Counted from the first letter of the stretch, positions 9,115 to 18,493 are shown. The stretch is DNA of 64,000 bases from Oligoflexia bacterium (GCA_016861345.1 BOLD01000008.1:1-64000); one strand, 5' to 3'. Notes: generated by a model from the sequence alone, not told the origin. Numbers and translations are program-made.

Positions 9115-10083
9115 ATGAAAGGATTTCAATTTCGATTTGTGTTATTAGGTTTGGTGCTGTCTGCTTGCAGCCAGCAAAATTTTTCTTTGCCAGATCAGAC
9201 TCGTGATTTTGCTCAAGGAGTGAAATACAACAACAAGGTCGATGTGGTCATGATGGTGGATAACTCGACATCCATGAGCATTTATCAACAACGTCTCGCC
9301 GATCAAATTCCATCAATGATACAGGCACTCAATGCTCTGGGTATGGATTATCATGTGGCGATTGTGACAACGGATATTCGTCCCGGTGGAAATGGTGGAA
9401 AATTTATTGGGACTCCAAAATATTTAGTCAGCACCAGTGGAACATTGGTGAATGACCTGACTCATCGAGTGGTGGCCGGTCAGGACGGTTCAACACTGGA
9501 GCAGGGCCTTTTGTCTGTTCAGCGAGCACTTTCTCCATCGTATCTCTCAACAGAGGGTGCGGGATTTTTGCGAGATGATGCCATGCTGGCTCTAATTTTT
9601 CTTTCGAACGAAGATGACTACAGCCCCAACACAGTTCAATCTTATGTAGACTTTTTAGATCAAGTGAAAAAGCCTTTTGCGAGCGGGGCTCGTTCATGGG
9701 TTGCCAATTTTATCGGAGTTCTCGATATGGAAGGCGATTGTAAGTCCAGCGCTGAGCAAGACTACAAGGAGCCCGGACTTCGTTATATGTCTTTGGTTGG
9801 ATTAAGCCAAGGAGTTCAAGAATCCATCTGTCAAAATAACTTTGCAAAAGCCCTTGAGAATGTGCGGGTTCGTGTGAGCCAACTGATGACAGATTTTTAC
9901 TTAGATCGTAAACCCAAAATTGATACGATTAAGGTTTATGTCAATGGACGAGAGGTCGCAAAGGATTCTGTTAATGGTTGGTCGTATGATCCTGTAAAAA
10001 ATCTGATTCGCTTTAATGGCACAGCAGTTCCGAATGCCAACGATGTTATCAAGGTGGACTTCTCTCCTGAAGGCGCGACGTAA
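9115..10083 (+). CDS. VWA-like lipoprotein
   Basis: A 322-residue lipoprotein with signal peptide and lipobox VLSAC (Cys18). A von Willebrand factor A fold follows, beginning VDVVMMVDNSTSMS, whose DNSTS gives the MIDAS metal site (Asp49, Ser51, Ser53). The C-terminal 60 residues form a separate beta-rich segment with KVYVNGREV. VWA domains bind protein ligands through a divalent metal, so a surface adhesion or assembly role is possible but unproven. The ATG at 9115 is preceded by AAAGGAGAG. The gene sits just after the PilZ protein gene, hinting at second-messenger-linked surface behaviour. Confidence 0.75.
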   Translation: MKGFQFRFVLLGLVLSACSQQNFSLPDQTRDFAQGVKYNNKVDVVMMVDNSTSMSIYQQRLADQIPSMIQALNALGMDYHVAIVTTDIRPGGNGGKFIGTPKYLVSTSGTLVNDLTHRVVAGQDGSTLEQGLLSVQRALSPSYLSTEGAGFLRDDAMLALIFLSNEDDYSPNTVQSYVDFLDQVKKPFASGARSWVANFIGVLDMEGDCKSSAEQDYKEPGLRYMSLVGLSQGVQESICQNNFAKALENVRVRVSQLMTDFYLDRKPKIDTIKVYVNGREVAKDSVNGWSYDPVKNLIRFNGTAVPNANDVIKVDFSPEGAT

Positions 10084-10091
10084 ACCAAATA

Positions 10092-11486
10092 TCAACACTC
10101 AGTAAAGTTCACAGCGAGACCTCCGCGAGAGGTCTCTTTGTATTTGGAGCTCATATCGGCTCCGGTTTGCATCATTGTTTCGATGACTTTATCCAGTGAA
10201 ATAAAGTGTTTTCCATCTCCACGAAGGGCCATTCGTGAAGCGTTAATGGCTTTAATAGCTCCCATGGCATTTCGCTCAATACAGGGGATTTGGACCAGTC
10301 CGCCCACGGGATCGCAGGTGAGTCCCAGATTGTGTTCCATAGCGATTTCAGCTGCGTTTTCAACTTGAGCGTTGGTTCCACCTAAAACTTCAGTTAGGCC
10401 CGCGGCGGCCATGGAGCAGGCCACTCCGATTTCACCTTGGCAGCCAACTTCGGCTCCTGAGATCGAGGCATTCATTTTATAAAGCATTCCAATGCCGCCA
10501 GCCGTGAGCAGAAAGCGGTGAATTCCCTCTTCAGTTTTCTGAGGACAAAAGCGATCATAGTACATCAGTACTGCGGGAATAATTCCAGCGGCACCATTGG
10601 TGGGAGCTGTGACAACTTGGCCGTAAGAAGCATTTTCTTCATTCACACTAAGTGCGTAGAGATTCACCCAATCTAAAATAGTCAAAGGATCTTTGAGCGC
10701 AAGCTCAGGGCGAGAGGTCAGCTCTCGGTAAAGTTCCGGAGCTCGGCGCTTGACCTTCAGAGCTCCAGGAAGAGAGCCCTCGTTTTGAAATCCCCGCTTG
10801 ATGCAATTTTGCATGACGGACCAAACGAGATCTAATTTTCGTCGAATTTCAGATTCTGGAAAAAATGATTTTTCATTTTCAAAAATAATATCGCTAAACT
10901 TAAGATGGTTTTTTTCACCATGTTTAAGAAGATCTTCGGCTGATCCAAAAGGGTAGGTTAGCTTTTTATTAGTGTGAATGATATTGCCCTTGGGGTCTTG
11001 GGACTCATCCACGATAAAGCCACCACCAACTGAGTAGTAAACTTTTGAAGAAAGAATTTCGGTGTCCTTAAAGGCCGTGAATTTCATTCCATTCGGATGC
11101 AGAGGTAAATTTTCCGTTCGGTGAAAGAGAATATTTTTATTGATATCAAAGGGAATATTTTTTTGATGACCAAGGCTGAGCTGATGGGATTGAGTGACCT
11201 GGTTCACCTTTGAGTGAATGGTGGTGGGATCGATATCTTCTGGAGTTTCTCCCATCAGTCCTAAGACAAGAGCCTTATCCGTTCCGTGGCCTTTTCCCGT
11301 GAGCGCGAGCGAGCCGTAGAGATCTACCTGAATTGAGGTCACTTCGTTGAGGGGTTGATTGGGTTGGCCTGATGGGTGCGCGGCCAGTGATTGAATAAAA
11401 CTGTACGCCGCCTTCATCGGTCCCACGGTGTGAGAGCTCGAGGGTCCAATTCCGATTTTAAAAATACTAAATACGCTTAATGCCAT
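10092..11486 (-). CDS. sdaA: L-serine dehydratase (L-serine ammonia-lyase), iron-sulfur type
   Basis: A 464-residue single-chain enzyme converting L-serine to pyruvate and ammonia with a [4Fe-4S] cluster. The N-terminal beta domain begins SVFSIFKIGIGPSSSHTVGP, diagnostic of the family, and the alpha domain contains TAPTNGAAGIIPA. The cluster cysteines are in GCQGEIGVACSMAAAG and CDPVGGLVQIPC. Length matches E. coli SdaA (about 455). ATG at 11486 was chosen because the conserved region starts at once; a TTG seven codons upstream is less likely. Ammonia released could feed the glutamine synthetase encoded 5 kb away, but the genes are not linked transcriptionally. Confidence 0.95.
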   Translation of the reverse strand: MALSVFSIFKIGIGPSSSHTVGPMKAAYSFIQSLAAHPSGQPNQPLNEVTSIQVDLYGSLALTGKGHGTDKALVLGLMGETPEDIDPTTIHSKVNQVTQSHQLSLGHQKNIPFDINKNILFHRTENLPLHPNGMKFTAFKDTEILSSKVYYSVGGGFIVDESQDPKGNIIHTNKKLTYPFGSAEDLLKHGEKNHLKFSDIIFENEKSFFPESEIRRKLDLVWSVMQNCIKRGFQNEGSLPGALKVKRRAPELYRELTSRPELALKDPLTILDWVNLYALSVNEENASYGQVVTAPTNGAAGIIPAVLMYYDRFCPQKTEEGIHRFLLTAGGIGMLYKMNASISGAEVGCQGEIGVACSMAAAGLTEVLGGTNAQVENAAEIAMEHNLGLTCDPVGGLVQIPCIERNAMGAIKAINASRMALRGDGKHFISLDKVIETMMQTGADMSSKYKETSRGGLAVNFTEC

Positions 11487-11874
11487 AATTTGCAGAGTAT
11501 GGCCCAAATCATTTTCTAAGGCTAGATTATTTTTTCTTGAGCGGCATACTATGTGTCCAGAGGCAGGTTTGCGCTGCTGACAGTTTAATCATGAGCTGAA
11601 AAATTACCTTGGTCTAGAAATTCGAGTAAGTTGGGTTAGTTGTAATACGAGAACTAGTCGAAAAATAAGGTGAGTTTCCTATTTTCCTAATCCTGCATAC
11701 CCAACTTGCTAAATTGAGGGATTAAGATATAACCCCACTGAATAATTACAAAATACCGCCTATTTACAGAGTTAAATATTGACATGAAATACGAACGGAA
11801 ATATATTGCCCAGTAATCTAAGTTTATTTTTGGTGATTAAAAATACAGAAACAGAAATGAGGACAGTAAATAAT
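11487..11874. other. Intergenic region between sdaA and Y1 copy 2
   Basis: No gene is seen here. It must hold the sdaA promoter (leftward) and does hold the predicted rightward promoter of the transposase-like gene. A 9-base inverted repeat, AAGTTGGGT (11628-11636) and ACCCAACTT (11699-11707), encloses 62 bases; its role is unknown and it could be chance. Confidence 0.5.
11779..11807 (+). promoter_or_regulatory. Predicted sigma-70 promoter of Y1 transposase-like gene, copy 2
   Basis: A consensus TTGACA (11779-11784), a 17-base spacer and TATATT (11802-11807). It aligns with the promoter of copy 1, including the following GCC, and predicts a leader of about 60 bases before the ATG at 11875. 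Confidence 0.7.
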
Positions 11875-12444
11875 ATGCAGTTAGACCTCTTGCCTCAAAA
11901 AGACCTTCGGTCGATCAAAGCGCGCAGCTTTGGTGGCAGCTCGTTGAAGAAACGTCGAAAGGTGGCTCGGCCTTTAAGAGAGGGTCTTATTCATCATGTC
12001 GTCTTCAAATCCAGAAAAGCGCAAGGCCAACTCTCTTTTTATACGCATAAAAAATTAGTTCATAGTTTGTTGAAAGAAAGATCACACAAGTTTTTTGTTG
12101 AAATCTTGGATTGGGTAAATATGGGCAATCACCTTCATCTGAAGGTGAAATTTAAAGATAAAAAACGATTTCAAAATTTTTTAAGAACATTTGCGGCGAT
12201 TCTTGCTCGCAAGATCACAGGGGCGCATCGCGGAAAAGAGTTCGGCAAATTCTGGGATGGACTTGTCTTTACAAGAGTTTTGACTTCGAAATATGAAGAG
12301 CTGGGTTTAGCTGGATATTTTGAAGGCAATCACCGGCAGCGAGAGTTGGGGTACCATGAGCGAGACCGGTATTTAACTCAGTGGAATCAATTTCTCTATC
12401 GGCTCAGACAACGAAGGGCCTCATCGGTGGCAGGCGCAGGGTAA
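11875..12444 (+). CDS. Y1/HUH transposase-like protein (IS200/RAYT type), copy 2
   Basis: A 189-residue paralogue of the protein near 1.6 kb, with the same basic N-terminus, the HUH motif NHLHL and the same GYFEGNHRQRE tyrosine segment. ATG at 11875 is chosen because it aligns with the start of copy 1; a longer in-frame start at 11806 falls inside the predicted promoter and is rejected. This copy lacks eight residues present after residue 121 of copy 1. Substitutions are mostly conservative (I/V, K/R, Y/F), which suggests selection on the protein. It converges on an ABC exporter gene with 41 bases between stops. Confidence 0.75.
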   Translation: MQLDLLPQKDLRSIKARSFGGSSLKKRRKVARPLREGLIHHVVFKSRKAQGQLSFYTHKKLVHSLLKERSHKFFVEILDWVNMGNHLHLKVKFKDKKRFQNFLRTFAAILARKITGAHRGKEFGKFWDGLVFTRVLTSKYEELGLAGYFEGNHRQRELGYHERDRYLTQWNQFLYRLRQRRASSVAGAG

Positions 12445-12485
12445 ACTGCGGCCGCATGTTCAAATATCTGCGGCAGGAAGAAGCG

Positions 12486-14279
12486 TCAGCCCTCAATGCA
12501 CTCATTGCCATATCGGTAGTAGTAGCCTTTTTTCTCGGTCAATTCTTTATGAGTTCCCACTTCTCGGATTTGACCTTGGTCTAAGACTAAAATCAGGTCG
12601 CAATCTTCGATGGTGGAAAGCCGGTGAGCAATGATCAAGCTGGTGCGGCCTTTGGTGATTTCTTTTGTGGCCTCTTGAATGATTTTTTCACTTTCCGAGT
12701 CAATGTTGGCCGTGGCCTCATCCAAAATTAAAATTTGGGGCTGAAAGGCCAAGATTCTGGCAAAAGCAATCAGCTGGCGCTCACCCACAGAAATATTAGC
12801 CCCACGCTCTTCTAAGAATGTGTCAAGGCCTCTGTGGCTCCGCTGAAGTAAATCAAAATATCCCACTTTTCGGCAGGCCTCTTCGACTTGAGCCGAAGTA
12901 ATTCGAACATCGCCCAAACTAATATTATCACGAATTGTCCCGCGGAAAATAAAACTGTCCTGTTGAACGACACCGACATATTGACGAAGAATGGGGCGAG
13001 GAATTTGCTCAATGGGAACATTGTCAATGAACAGGCTTTTTTCTGGCGAGTTGTAAAATCGCTGAAGAAGATTAATCAGAGTGGATTTGCCGCTCCCAGT
13101 TCGGCCGACGATAGCTAAGCTTTTTCCGGCGGGCACGGTCAAAGAGATATTCTTAAGCACCATCGGAAGATGAGACTCGTATTGAAAGCTGAGATCATCA
13201 AAACGAATTTCACCATTCACGGGGTGGTCAGCGATTTGTTGAGTGGGTTGAGAAGTTTCAACTGCAGAGTTCTCATCCTCAGATTTCTCATCAAGCAATT
13301 GGAACACTCTTTCTGCGCTTGTCAGTGAATTTTGAAACTGCTGATATTTTTCTAAAATGGTTCGTAATGGACGAATGACATCCTGAGCGTGCATGATAAA
13401 AGCAACCAGGGTTCCAAGAGCTAATGAGCCCTCAGCTCCAGCAAGGCCACCGAAATACAAAGCTCCTGTGATAGTGACGGCGTTAAAGAGATTCATTGTG
13501 GGTTGCAAGAGCGCATACCGCTTAATGGATTTCATTTGTTCGTCGCGATACTCTTGAGAAATAAACGAGAATCGTTCTCGATTTCTTTCCACTCGATTAT
13601 AGAGCTGGATGACTTTGACTCCGTTTAAATTTTCCGCAACATAAGAGTTCAGCATCGAAAGTTTCTTTTTCGCGTCCCTGAGTATAACTTTAATTTCTTC
13701 TGAAACTCGGTAAGAGATCCAGATAAAAATCGGAGCTAAGGCCAGCACTGATAAAGTCAATTTTACTGAGATCATCAGCATGGCCACAAGAATTGAAATT
13801 AAAACAATAAATTCTGTGAAGATGGCGATGACTCCTTCAGAGAAAACTTCTCCAAGGGTTGAAGTGTCATTGCTCAGTCGTGTGACAATACGTCCGATGG
13901 GATTTTTGTTAAAATATTGAATAGGCAATGTTTGCAGGTGACGAACCAGATCTTCTCGAATGTAAAAGAGAACTCGGTTACCTAATTTCAAGAACAAATA
14001 AATTCTCGCGTACTGAGCAATAGTCAGAATCACTTCAATCACGAGAAAAGCAATGGCCGCAGCTTTCAGGGCCTGGTAATCCTGCTTTCCGATTCCTTGA
14101 TCAATGGCCTGTCCAATCAAAGTGGGAAGAAGTCGTGATGCCAGAGCGAGAATCAATACAGAAAAAATAGCGGCAAAGAAAAGTCCCAGATGTCTTTTGC
14201 AATAGGGCCATAGGCCTTTTCCAAGCTGCTTGAGACCGATGTTGGCTTTGATTTGGTCTTCACTCATGAAGTCTTTCAT
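12486..14279 (-). CDS. ABC exporter half-transporter, subunit with catalytic glutamate
   Basis: A 597-residue fused membrane and ATPase protein of the MsbA/MdlB type: about six TM helices in residues 20-330, then an ABC domain. Walker A is GRTGSGKST and Walker B LILDEA, with the catalytic Glu present. The signature motif is degenerate, ISVGERQ instead of LSGGQ. Its ATG overlaps the stop of the upstream half-transporter gene by four bases (ATGA), so the two are co-translated. The complementary defects in the two chains indicate an obligate heterodimer like TM287/288, BmrCD or MdlAB, exporting a drug, lipid or peptide; the substrate is unknown. Confidence 0.88.
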   Translation of the reverse strand: MKDFMSEDQIKANIGLKQLGKGLWPYCKRHLGLFFAAIFSVLILALASRLLPTLIGQAIDQGIGKQDYQALKAAAIAFLVIEVILTIAQYARIYLFLKLGNRVLFYIREDLVRHLQTLPIQYFNKNPIGRIVTRLSNDTSTLGEVFSEGVIAIFTEFIVLISILVAMLMISVKLTLSVLALAPIFIWISYRVSEEIKVILRDAKKKLSMLNSYVAENLNGVKVIQLYNRVERNRERFSFISQEYRDEQMKSIKRYALLQPTMNLFNAVTITGALYFGGLAGAEGSLALGTLVAFIMHAQDVIRPLRTILEKYQQFQNSLTSAERVFQLLDEKSEDENSAVETSQPTQQIADHPVNGEIRFDDLSFQYESHLPMVLKNISLTVPAGKSLAIVGRTGSGKSTLINLLQRFYNSPEKSLFIDNVPIEQIPRPILRQYVGVVQQDSFIFRGTIRDNISLGDVRITSAQVEEACRKVGYFDLLQRSHRGLDTFLEERGANISVGERQLIAFARILAFQPQILILDEATANIDSESEKIIQEATKEITKGRTSLIIAHRLSTIEDCDLILVLDQGQIREVGTHKELTEKKGYYYRYGNECIEG

Positions 14280-16030
14280 GTTGGGTACCCCTGAATCTCT
14301 GCCAATTTTTTGTAAGTCGGACTTTTTGAAATTAAATCTTTGTGTGAGCCAATGGACTCGATCATTCCATCTTTTAAAACAATGATCTGATCCGCATCTT
14401 CAACGCTGGAAAGTCGATGGGCGACAATGAGCTGAGTTTGATTTTTCTGATGCGAAGTCTTGAGTTGTCGTTTGATTTCAGTCTCAGTTTTCACATCGAC
14501 AGCACTGAGAGCATCATCGAGCATCAGAAAAGGGGCTTGCATCATTAATCCTCGAGCAATGGTCAGGCGTTGTTTTTGTCCCCCAGAGAGATTCACTCCG
14601 CGCTCACCCAGTTGAGACTTAAAACCTTCAGGCAGGGCTTCGATCTCGGCACGGATGTCAACCATCTCAGCCCAGCGATGAATTTCTTTTTCTTCAGGCT
14701 TTTGGCTTAATCCATAGCTGAGATTTTCATTGATTGAATCAGAGAACAAAAAAGGCTCTTGAGGAACAAGAACAATATTTTCATGCAGATTTTTTTGTTT
14801 GATCTGCTCAATGCTTTTTCCATTCACAAGAATTGACTTTTCAGGAGCTGGGTAAAGACGATTCAGAAGATGTAATAAAGTGGTTTTTCCTGAGCCCACG
14901 GGCCCGACGACTCCCACTTTTTGTCCAGCTTTGATGGAAAAAGAGATGTTGTGCAAAGACGCCGTCTGAGCGCCAGGGTATTGGTAAGAAAGATTTTTAA
15001 CTTCAAGACTTTCAAAATTTCGAATTTCTTCAGTGCCATTGTCGGGGATATCTGTGTCTTGATTTAAAAGTTCACAAATTCGAGCGAAAGAGGCCTTGCC
15101 CTTTTGAAACTGAGTTAGCCCCATTCCAATCGCGGTCATTGGCCAAATCATTTTGGTGATGTAACGCTCAAAGGCCACCAGGGTTCCAATAGTGGCTGCG
15201 CCAGAAAAAATATCTTCTGTCGCAATAAAAAGTAAAATCACTGTGCCCGTGGCCACTCCGAACTCCATTACGGGTTCAAAGACGGCATCCACCACTGCTG
15301 TTTTGTTGGCCGCATCTTCGTAGCGTTTTGAATACTGGTTGTAATATTTCAGGCGATTTTTTTCTTGCACATAGCTTTTGATCACCCGAATTCCAGCTGC
15401 GATTTCTTGAGCGACGCCAGAAAGCTCGGCCTGGCGATCTTGTTCGGCTTTGTAGCGAATATTAATCAGATGCATGATTTTTTTAATAGCAAAGGGCACC
15501 AGTGGGAGCAGGATCATGGTTTTCCAGGTCCAGCTGGGATTCATCCAAATCATGATCGGCAGAACAAGGGCTGAAATGATAATTCCATCAAAGAGGACCA
15601 GCACGGCGTGACCCAGAGCTTGTCTGACGGCTTGAACGTCATTGATAATCAAACTCATCAGTTCTCCGATGGGATTTTTATGAAAAAAGTTTGGTCCCAT
15701 TTCAGTCAAATGATGAAAGACTCGGTAGCGTAAATCCTCGGCCGCATAGGTGTGGTATTTTCCAAAATAAGTTCTCCATCCATACCGAGTGATGGCGAGC
15801 CCTGACATCATGGCAAAAAAAGCGATGGCAGTTTGGGTGATTTTTTCTGCAGGTGCGCGATTGGCCACAAGATCGATGGCCTCTTTCAGAAGCAAAGGCC
15901 AAAAGGCATCTAACGCATTGGTGAGCAAAAGAAAGATCATTCCAAGGGTAAAGGACCCCTTGTTTTGTTTGATATAGAACCACAGAAAGTTCTTTTTTAA
16001 CTCTTGTAATTCCTGAGATTTTTCGGGCAT
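14276..16030 (-). CDS. ABC exporter half-transporter, subunit with degenerate Walker B
   Basis: A 584-residue half-transporter with six TM helices and a C-terminal ABC domain. Walker A is GPVGSGKTT and the signature is canonical LSGGQKQR. Walker B reads LMLDDALS, so the catalytic glutamate is replaced by Asp, as in TM287. Paired with the downstream subunit, one composite ATP site is consensus (partner Glu plus this LSGGQ) and the other degenerate (this Asp plus partner ISVGE). This is the first gene of the pair; its promoter should lie in 16031-16170, shared divergently with the glutamine synthetase gene. Confidence 0.88.
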   Translation of the reverse strand: MPEKSQELQELKKNFLWFYIKQNKGSFTLGMIFLLLTNALDAFWPLLLKEAIDLVANRAPAEKITQTAIAFFAMMSGLAITRYGWRTYFGKYHTYAAEDLRYRVFHHLTEMGPNFFHKNPIGELMSLIINDVQAVRQALGHAVLVLFDGIIISALVLPIMIWMNPSWTWKTMILLPLVPFAIKKIMHLINIRYKAEQDRQAELSGVAQEIAAGIRVIKSYVQEKNRLKYYNQYSKRYEDAANKTAVVDAVFEPVMEFGVATGTVILLFIATEDIFSGAATIGTLVAFERYITKMIWPMTAIGMGLTQFQKGKASFARICELLNQDTDIPDNGTEEIRNFESLEVKNLSYQYPGAQTASLHNISFSIKAGQKVGVVGPVGSGKTTLLHLLNRLYPAPEKSILVNGKSIEQIKQKNLHENIVLVPQEPFLFSDSINENLSYGLSQKPEEKEIHRWAEMVDIRAEIEALPEGFKSQLGERGVNLSGGQKQRLTIARGLMMQAPFLMLDDALSAVDVKTETEIKRQLKTSHQKNQTQLIVAHRLSSVEDADQIIVLKDGMIESIGSHKDLISKSPTYKKLAEIQGYPT

Positions 16031-16109
16031 CTGGTGAATCTAACTGGCCCAAGAGACAGGGGTCAAGAACGTACCCGCTCACTTTTCTGGATGCGGCGCA
16101 TTCCAAAAT

Positions 16110-16134
16110 CCCGCGGGGCGGGTTATTGTTTTTT
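16110..16134 (+). terminator. Terminator-like hairpin in the glnN leader region
   Basis: CCCGC, loop GGG, GCGGG (16110-16122) is followed by TTATTGTTTTTT. It lies about 135 bases before the glnN start and after the divergent ABC gene start, so no upstream gene needs terminating here. It may be an attenuator in the glnN leader. Its 13-base core is the reverse complement of the hairpin core after glnN. Confidence 0.4.
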
Positions 16135-16256
16135 GGGAAAAATCCGATAGGATGGGTAAGTCCTTTTGAAGAGCTATGGTGGTTCTTGCAAGAGGTAACA
16201 AACAACTTTCGCTTCTTGAAGGCACAAGTCTTCAGAGGTTGGTAAAAGAGGTGACT

Positions 16257-18473
16257 ATGTCCTTTGATCGCACAGCTGCGTTTAAAGCAGCCATATCTGG
16301 AAATCCCAAAATCAAAATCGAAAAAATAACAGATGATCACGGTCGAGAAAAGCCGATCTCTGAGTATTTTGGTTGCATGACATTTGGCTTAAGCCAAATG
16401 CGAGAGAAGCTTCCCAAAGAAGCCTACAACTCGCTTCTTCGAACTCTTGAGCAGGGAAAAAAATTGCCGAAAGAAACGGCCGATGCCATCGCTCTTGCAA
16501 TTAAAGAATGGGCCGTTTCTAAAGGAGTCACTCACTTTTGCCACTGGTTTCAACCGATGACAGGATCAACTGCGGAAAAGCACGATGCCTTTATCACCAT
16601 TCAGCACTCACACCACTCAGAATTAAAAGTTGTCGAACGCTTCACGGGATCACAGCTCATTCAAGGTGAGCCCGATGCTTCAAGCTTTCCCAGTGGGGGA
16701 ATGAGATCGACGTTTGAAGCTCGGGGATACACGGCTTGGGACCCAACTTCGCCCTTATTTATTGTCGAGGATGAAGGAGGAAAAACCCTCTGTATACCAA
16801 CGGTATTCTTTGGATATCATGGACAAGCCTTAGATAATAAAACTCCGCTTTTAAGATCAGTGGAAAGTCTTTCCGATGCGGCTTGCGAGTTCTTAAAACT
16901 TTTGGGTGATGTGGATGTGAAAAAAATCTTCTGCACCCTTGGTGTTGAACAAGAGTATTTCTTGATTGATAGAAACTTTGTCGCTCAACGACCTGATCTT
17001 TACATGACAGGACGAACTCTGTTGGGTGCAATTTCTGCTCGCGGTCAGCAGCTCGAGGATCATTATTTTGGGTCAATTCCTTCTCGGATTAAGCATTTCA
17101 TGCAAGATGCAGAGCTTGAATTGTATAAATTAGGAATTCCCATTAAAACTCGTCACAATGAAGTGGCACCGAGCCAGTTTGAAGTGGCTCCTATTTTTGA
17201 AGATGTGAATATTGCCACTGACCACAACGTGCTCACAATGGAAGTTCTGCGTCGGGTGGCTTTGAAGCATGGTCTTTTCTGTTTGCTTCATGAAAAACCC
17301 TTTGCGGGAGTCAACGGCAGTGGAAAGCACAACAACTGGAGTATCGCAAACGACAAGGGTGAGAACTTGCTTGAGCCGGGCTCAACTCCGCACCAAAATT
17401 TAAGATTCTTAGCTGTTCTTTCAGTTGTCATTAAAGCTGTGCATGACCACGCGGATGTGCTTCGGGCATCGATTGCAACGCCTGGAAATGATCACCGATT
17501 GGGAGCGAACGAAGCTCCACCAGCCATCATTTCTATTTTCTTAGGAAGTTTGCTTGAGCAGATTTTAAACACAATTGAAGAAGGAAAAACGCTCAAGGCC
17601 ACTGACGCTCAGATCATTGATTTGGGAGTGAATAAGATCCCCAATATTTCTCGGGACTACACGGATCGAAATCGAACAAGTCCATTTGCCTTTACCGGGA
17701 ACAAGTTTGAATTCCGTGCAGTTGGGTCCTCTGCAAATAGCTCGGTTCCTATGGCGGTGCTGAATGCGGCAGTTAGTGCTTCGTTTAAAGCCTGCACAGC
17801 AAAATTAAAAGAAATCATGAAATCCAAAACCGTTCGAGATGAGGCCGTGCTTGAGTTCATTCGTCAAACGGTGACAGAGACAAAAGTGATTCGCTTTGAT
17901 GGAAACGGATATTCAGATGAGTGGAAGGCTGAGGCTAAAAAACGGGGACTTCCAATTCTGAATACAACAGCGGATGCCCTGACTGTGCTCAAAGACAAGA
18001 AGGCAACGCAGTTCTTAGTCGACACGAAGGTTTTGTCAGCAGAAGAAATTCAAAGTCGCTATCACATTAATATTGAACGTTATGTGAAAACTTTAGATCT
18101 TGAGCATGATACTTTGCTTGAACTGACATTAAGCTATGTTCTGCCAGCTCTTGAAAAGCAGGCTGTGGCTTTTGAAAAAGCGCAACGATCGATTTCCTTG
18201 GACACTCTCAAGAAAATTCATGCGGAAAGAAAAGATGAGTTTGAGATCGTATTTGCTGAGGTCTTAACTGCTTTTGAAGAGTTCAAATCAAAAGTAAACA
18301 TCAGCCGAAAAAATCATAATGAAGAAGCCAGAATGAAAGAGATCGTGACCACTCTTCAGCCTGCGGCAGAAAAGCTCAGAAAGGCTTGTGACCGCGCTGA
18401 GGTCATAGTGGCCAACGAGTTCTGGCCGCTGCCAAAGTATCGAGAAATGCTCTTGGCAAATCTTCTCTCCTAA
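16257..18473 (+). CDS. glnN: Glutamine synthetase, type III
   Basis: A 738-residue type III glutamine synthetase, which makes glutamine from glutamate, ammonia and ATP. The N-terminus matches the type III signature (EYFGCMTFGLSQMREKLPKE). Catalytic segments include GVEQEYFLID for metal-binding acidic residues, GVNGSGKHNNWS, and the ATP/glutamate region with RNRTSPFAFTGNKFEFRAVGS. Length fits the GSIII family (about 700-730). ATG at 16257 is preferred, with AAAAGAGG upstream; the 27-residue extension upstream has no family similarity. GSIII is not regulated by adenylylation, and no glnB gene is adjacent. A terminator overlaps the stop codon. Confidence 0.93.
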   Translation: MSFDRTAAFKAAISGNPKIKIEKITDDHGREKPISEYFGCMTFGLSQMREKLPKEAYNSLLRTLEQGKKLPKETADAIALAIKEWAVSKGVTHFCHWFQPMTGSTAEKHDAFITIQHSHHSELKVVERFTGSQLIQGEPDASSFPSGGMRSTFEARGYTAWDPTSPLFIVEDEGGKTLCIPTVFFGYHGQALDNKTPLLRSVESLSDAACEFLKLLGDVDVKKIFCTLGVEQEYFLIDRNFVAQRPDLYMTGRTLLGAISARGQQLEDHYFGSIPSRIKHFMQDAELELYKLGIPIKTRHNEVAPSQFEVAPIFEDVNIATDHNVLTMEVLRRVALKHGLFCLLHEKPFAGVNGSGKHNNWSIANDKGENLLEPGSTPHQNLRFLAVLSVVIKAVHDHADVLRASIATPGNDHRLGANEAPPAIISIFLGSLLEQILNTIEEGKTLKATDAQIIDLGVNKIPNISRDYTDRNRTSPFAFTGNKFEFRAVGSSANSSVPMAVLNAAVSASFKACTAKLKEIMKSKTVRDEAVLEFIRQTVTETKVIRFDGNGYSDEWKAEAKKRGLPILNTTADALTVLKDKKATQFLVDTKVLSAEEIQSRYHINIERYVKTLDLEHDTLLELTLSYVLPALEKQAVAFEKAQRSISLDTLKKIHAERKDEFEIVFAEVLTAFEEFKSKVNISRKNHNEEARMKEIVTTLQPAAEKLRKACDRAEVIVANEFWPLPKYREMLLANLLS

Positions 18474-18493
18474 AAACCCGCCCCGCGGGTTTT
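18473..18493 (+). terminator. Rho-independent terminator after glnN
   Basis: AAAACCCGC (18473-18481), a three-base loop and GCGGGTTTT (18485-18493) form a 9-bp stem starting in the stop codon. A second hairpin follows at 18510-18536 (AGTGGGCG/CGCCCACT). Confidence 0.75.

Noticed and set aside
15702-16340. Minus-strand 212-codon open frame
   Set aside because: It overlaps the ABC exporter gene in another frame, crosses the intergenic region and the glnN start, and has no family features.
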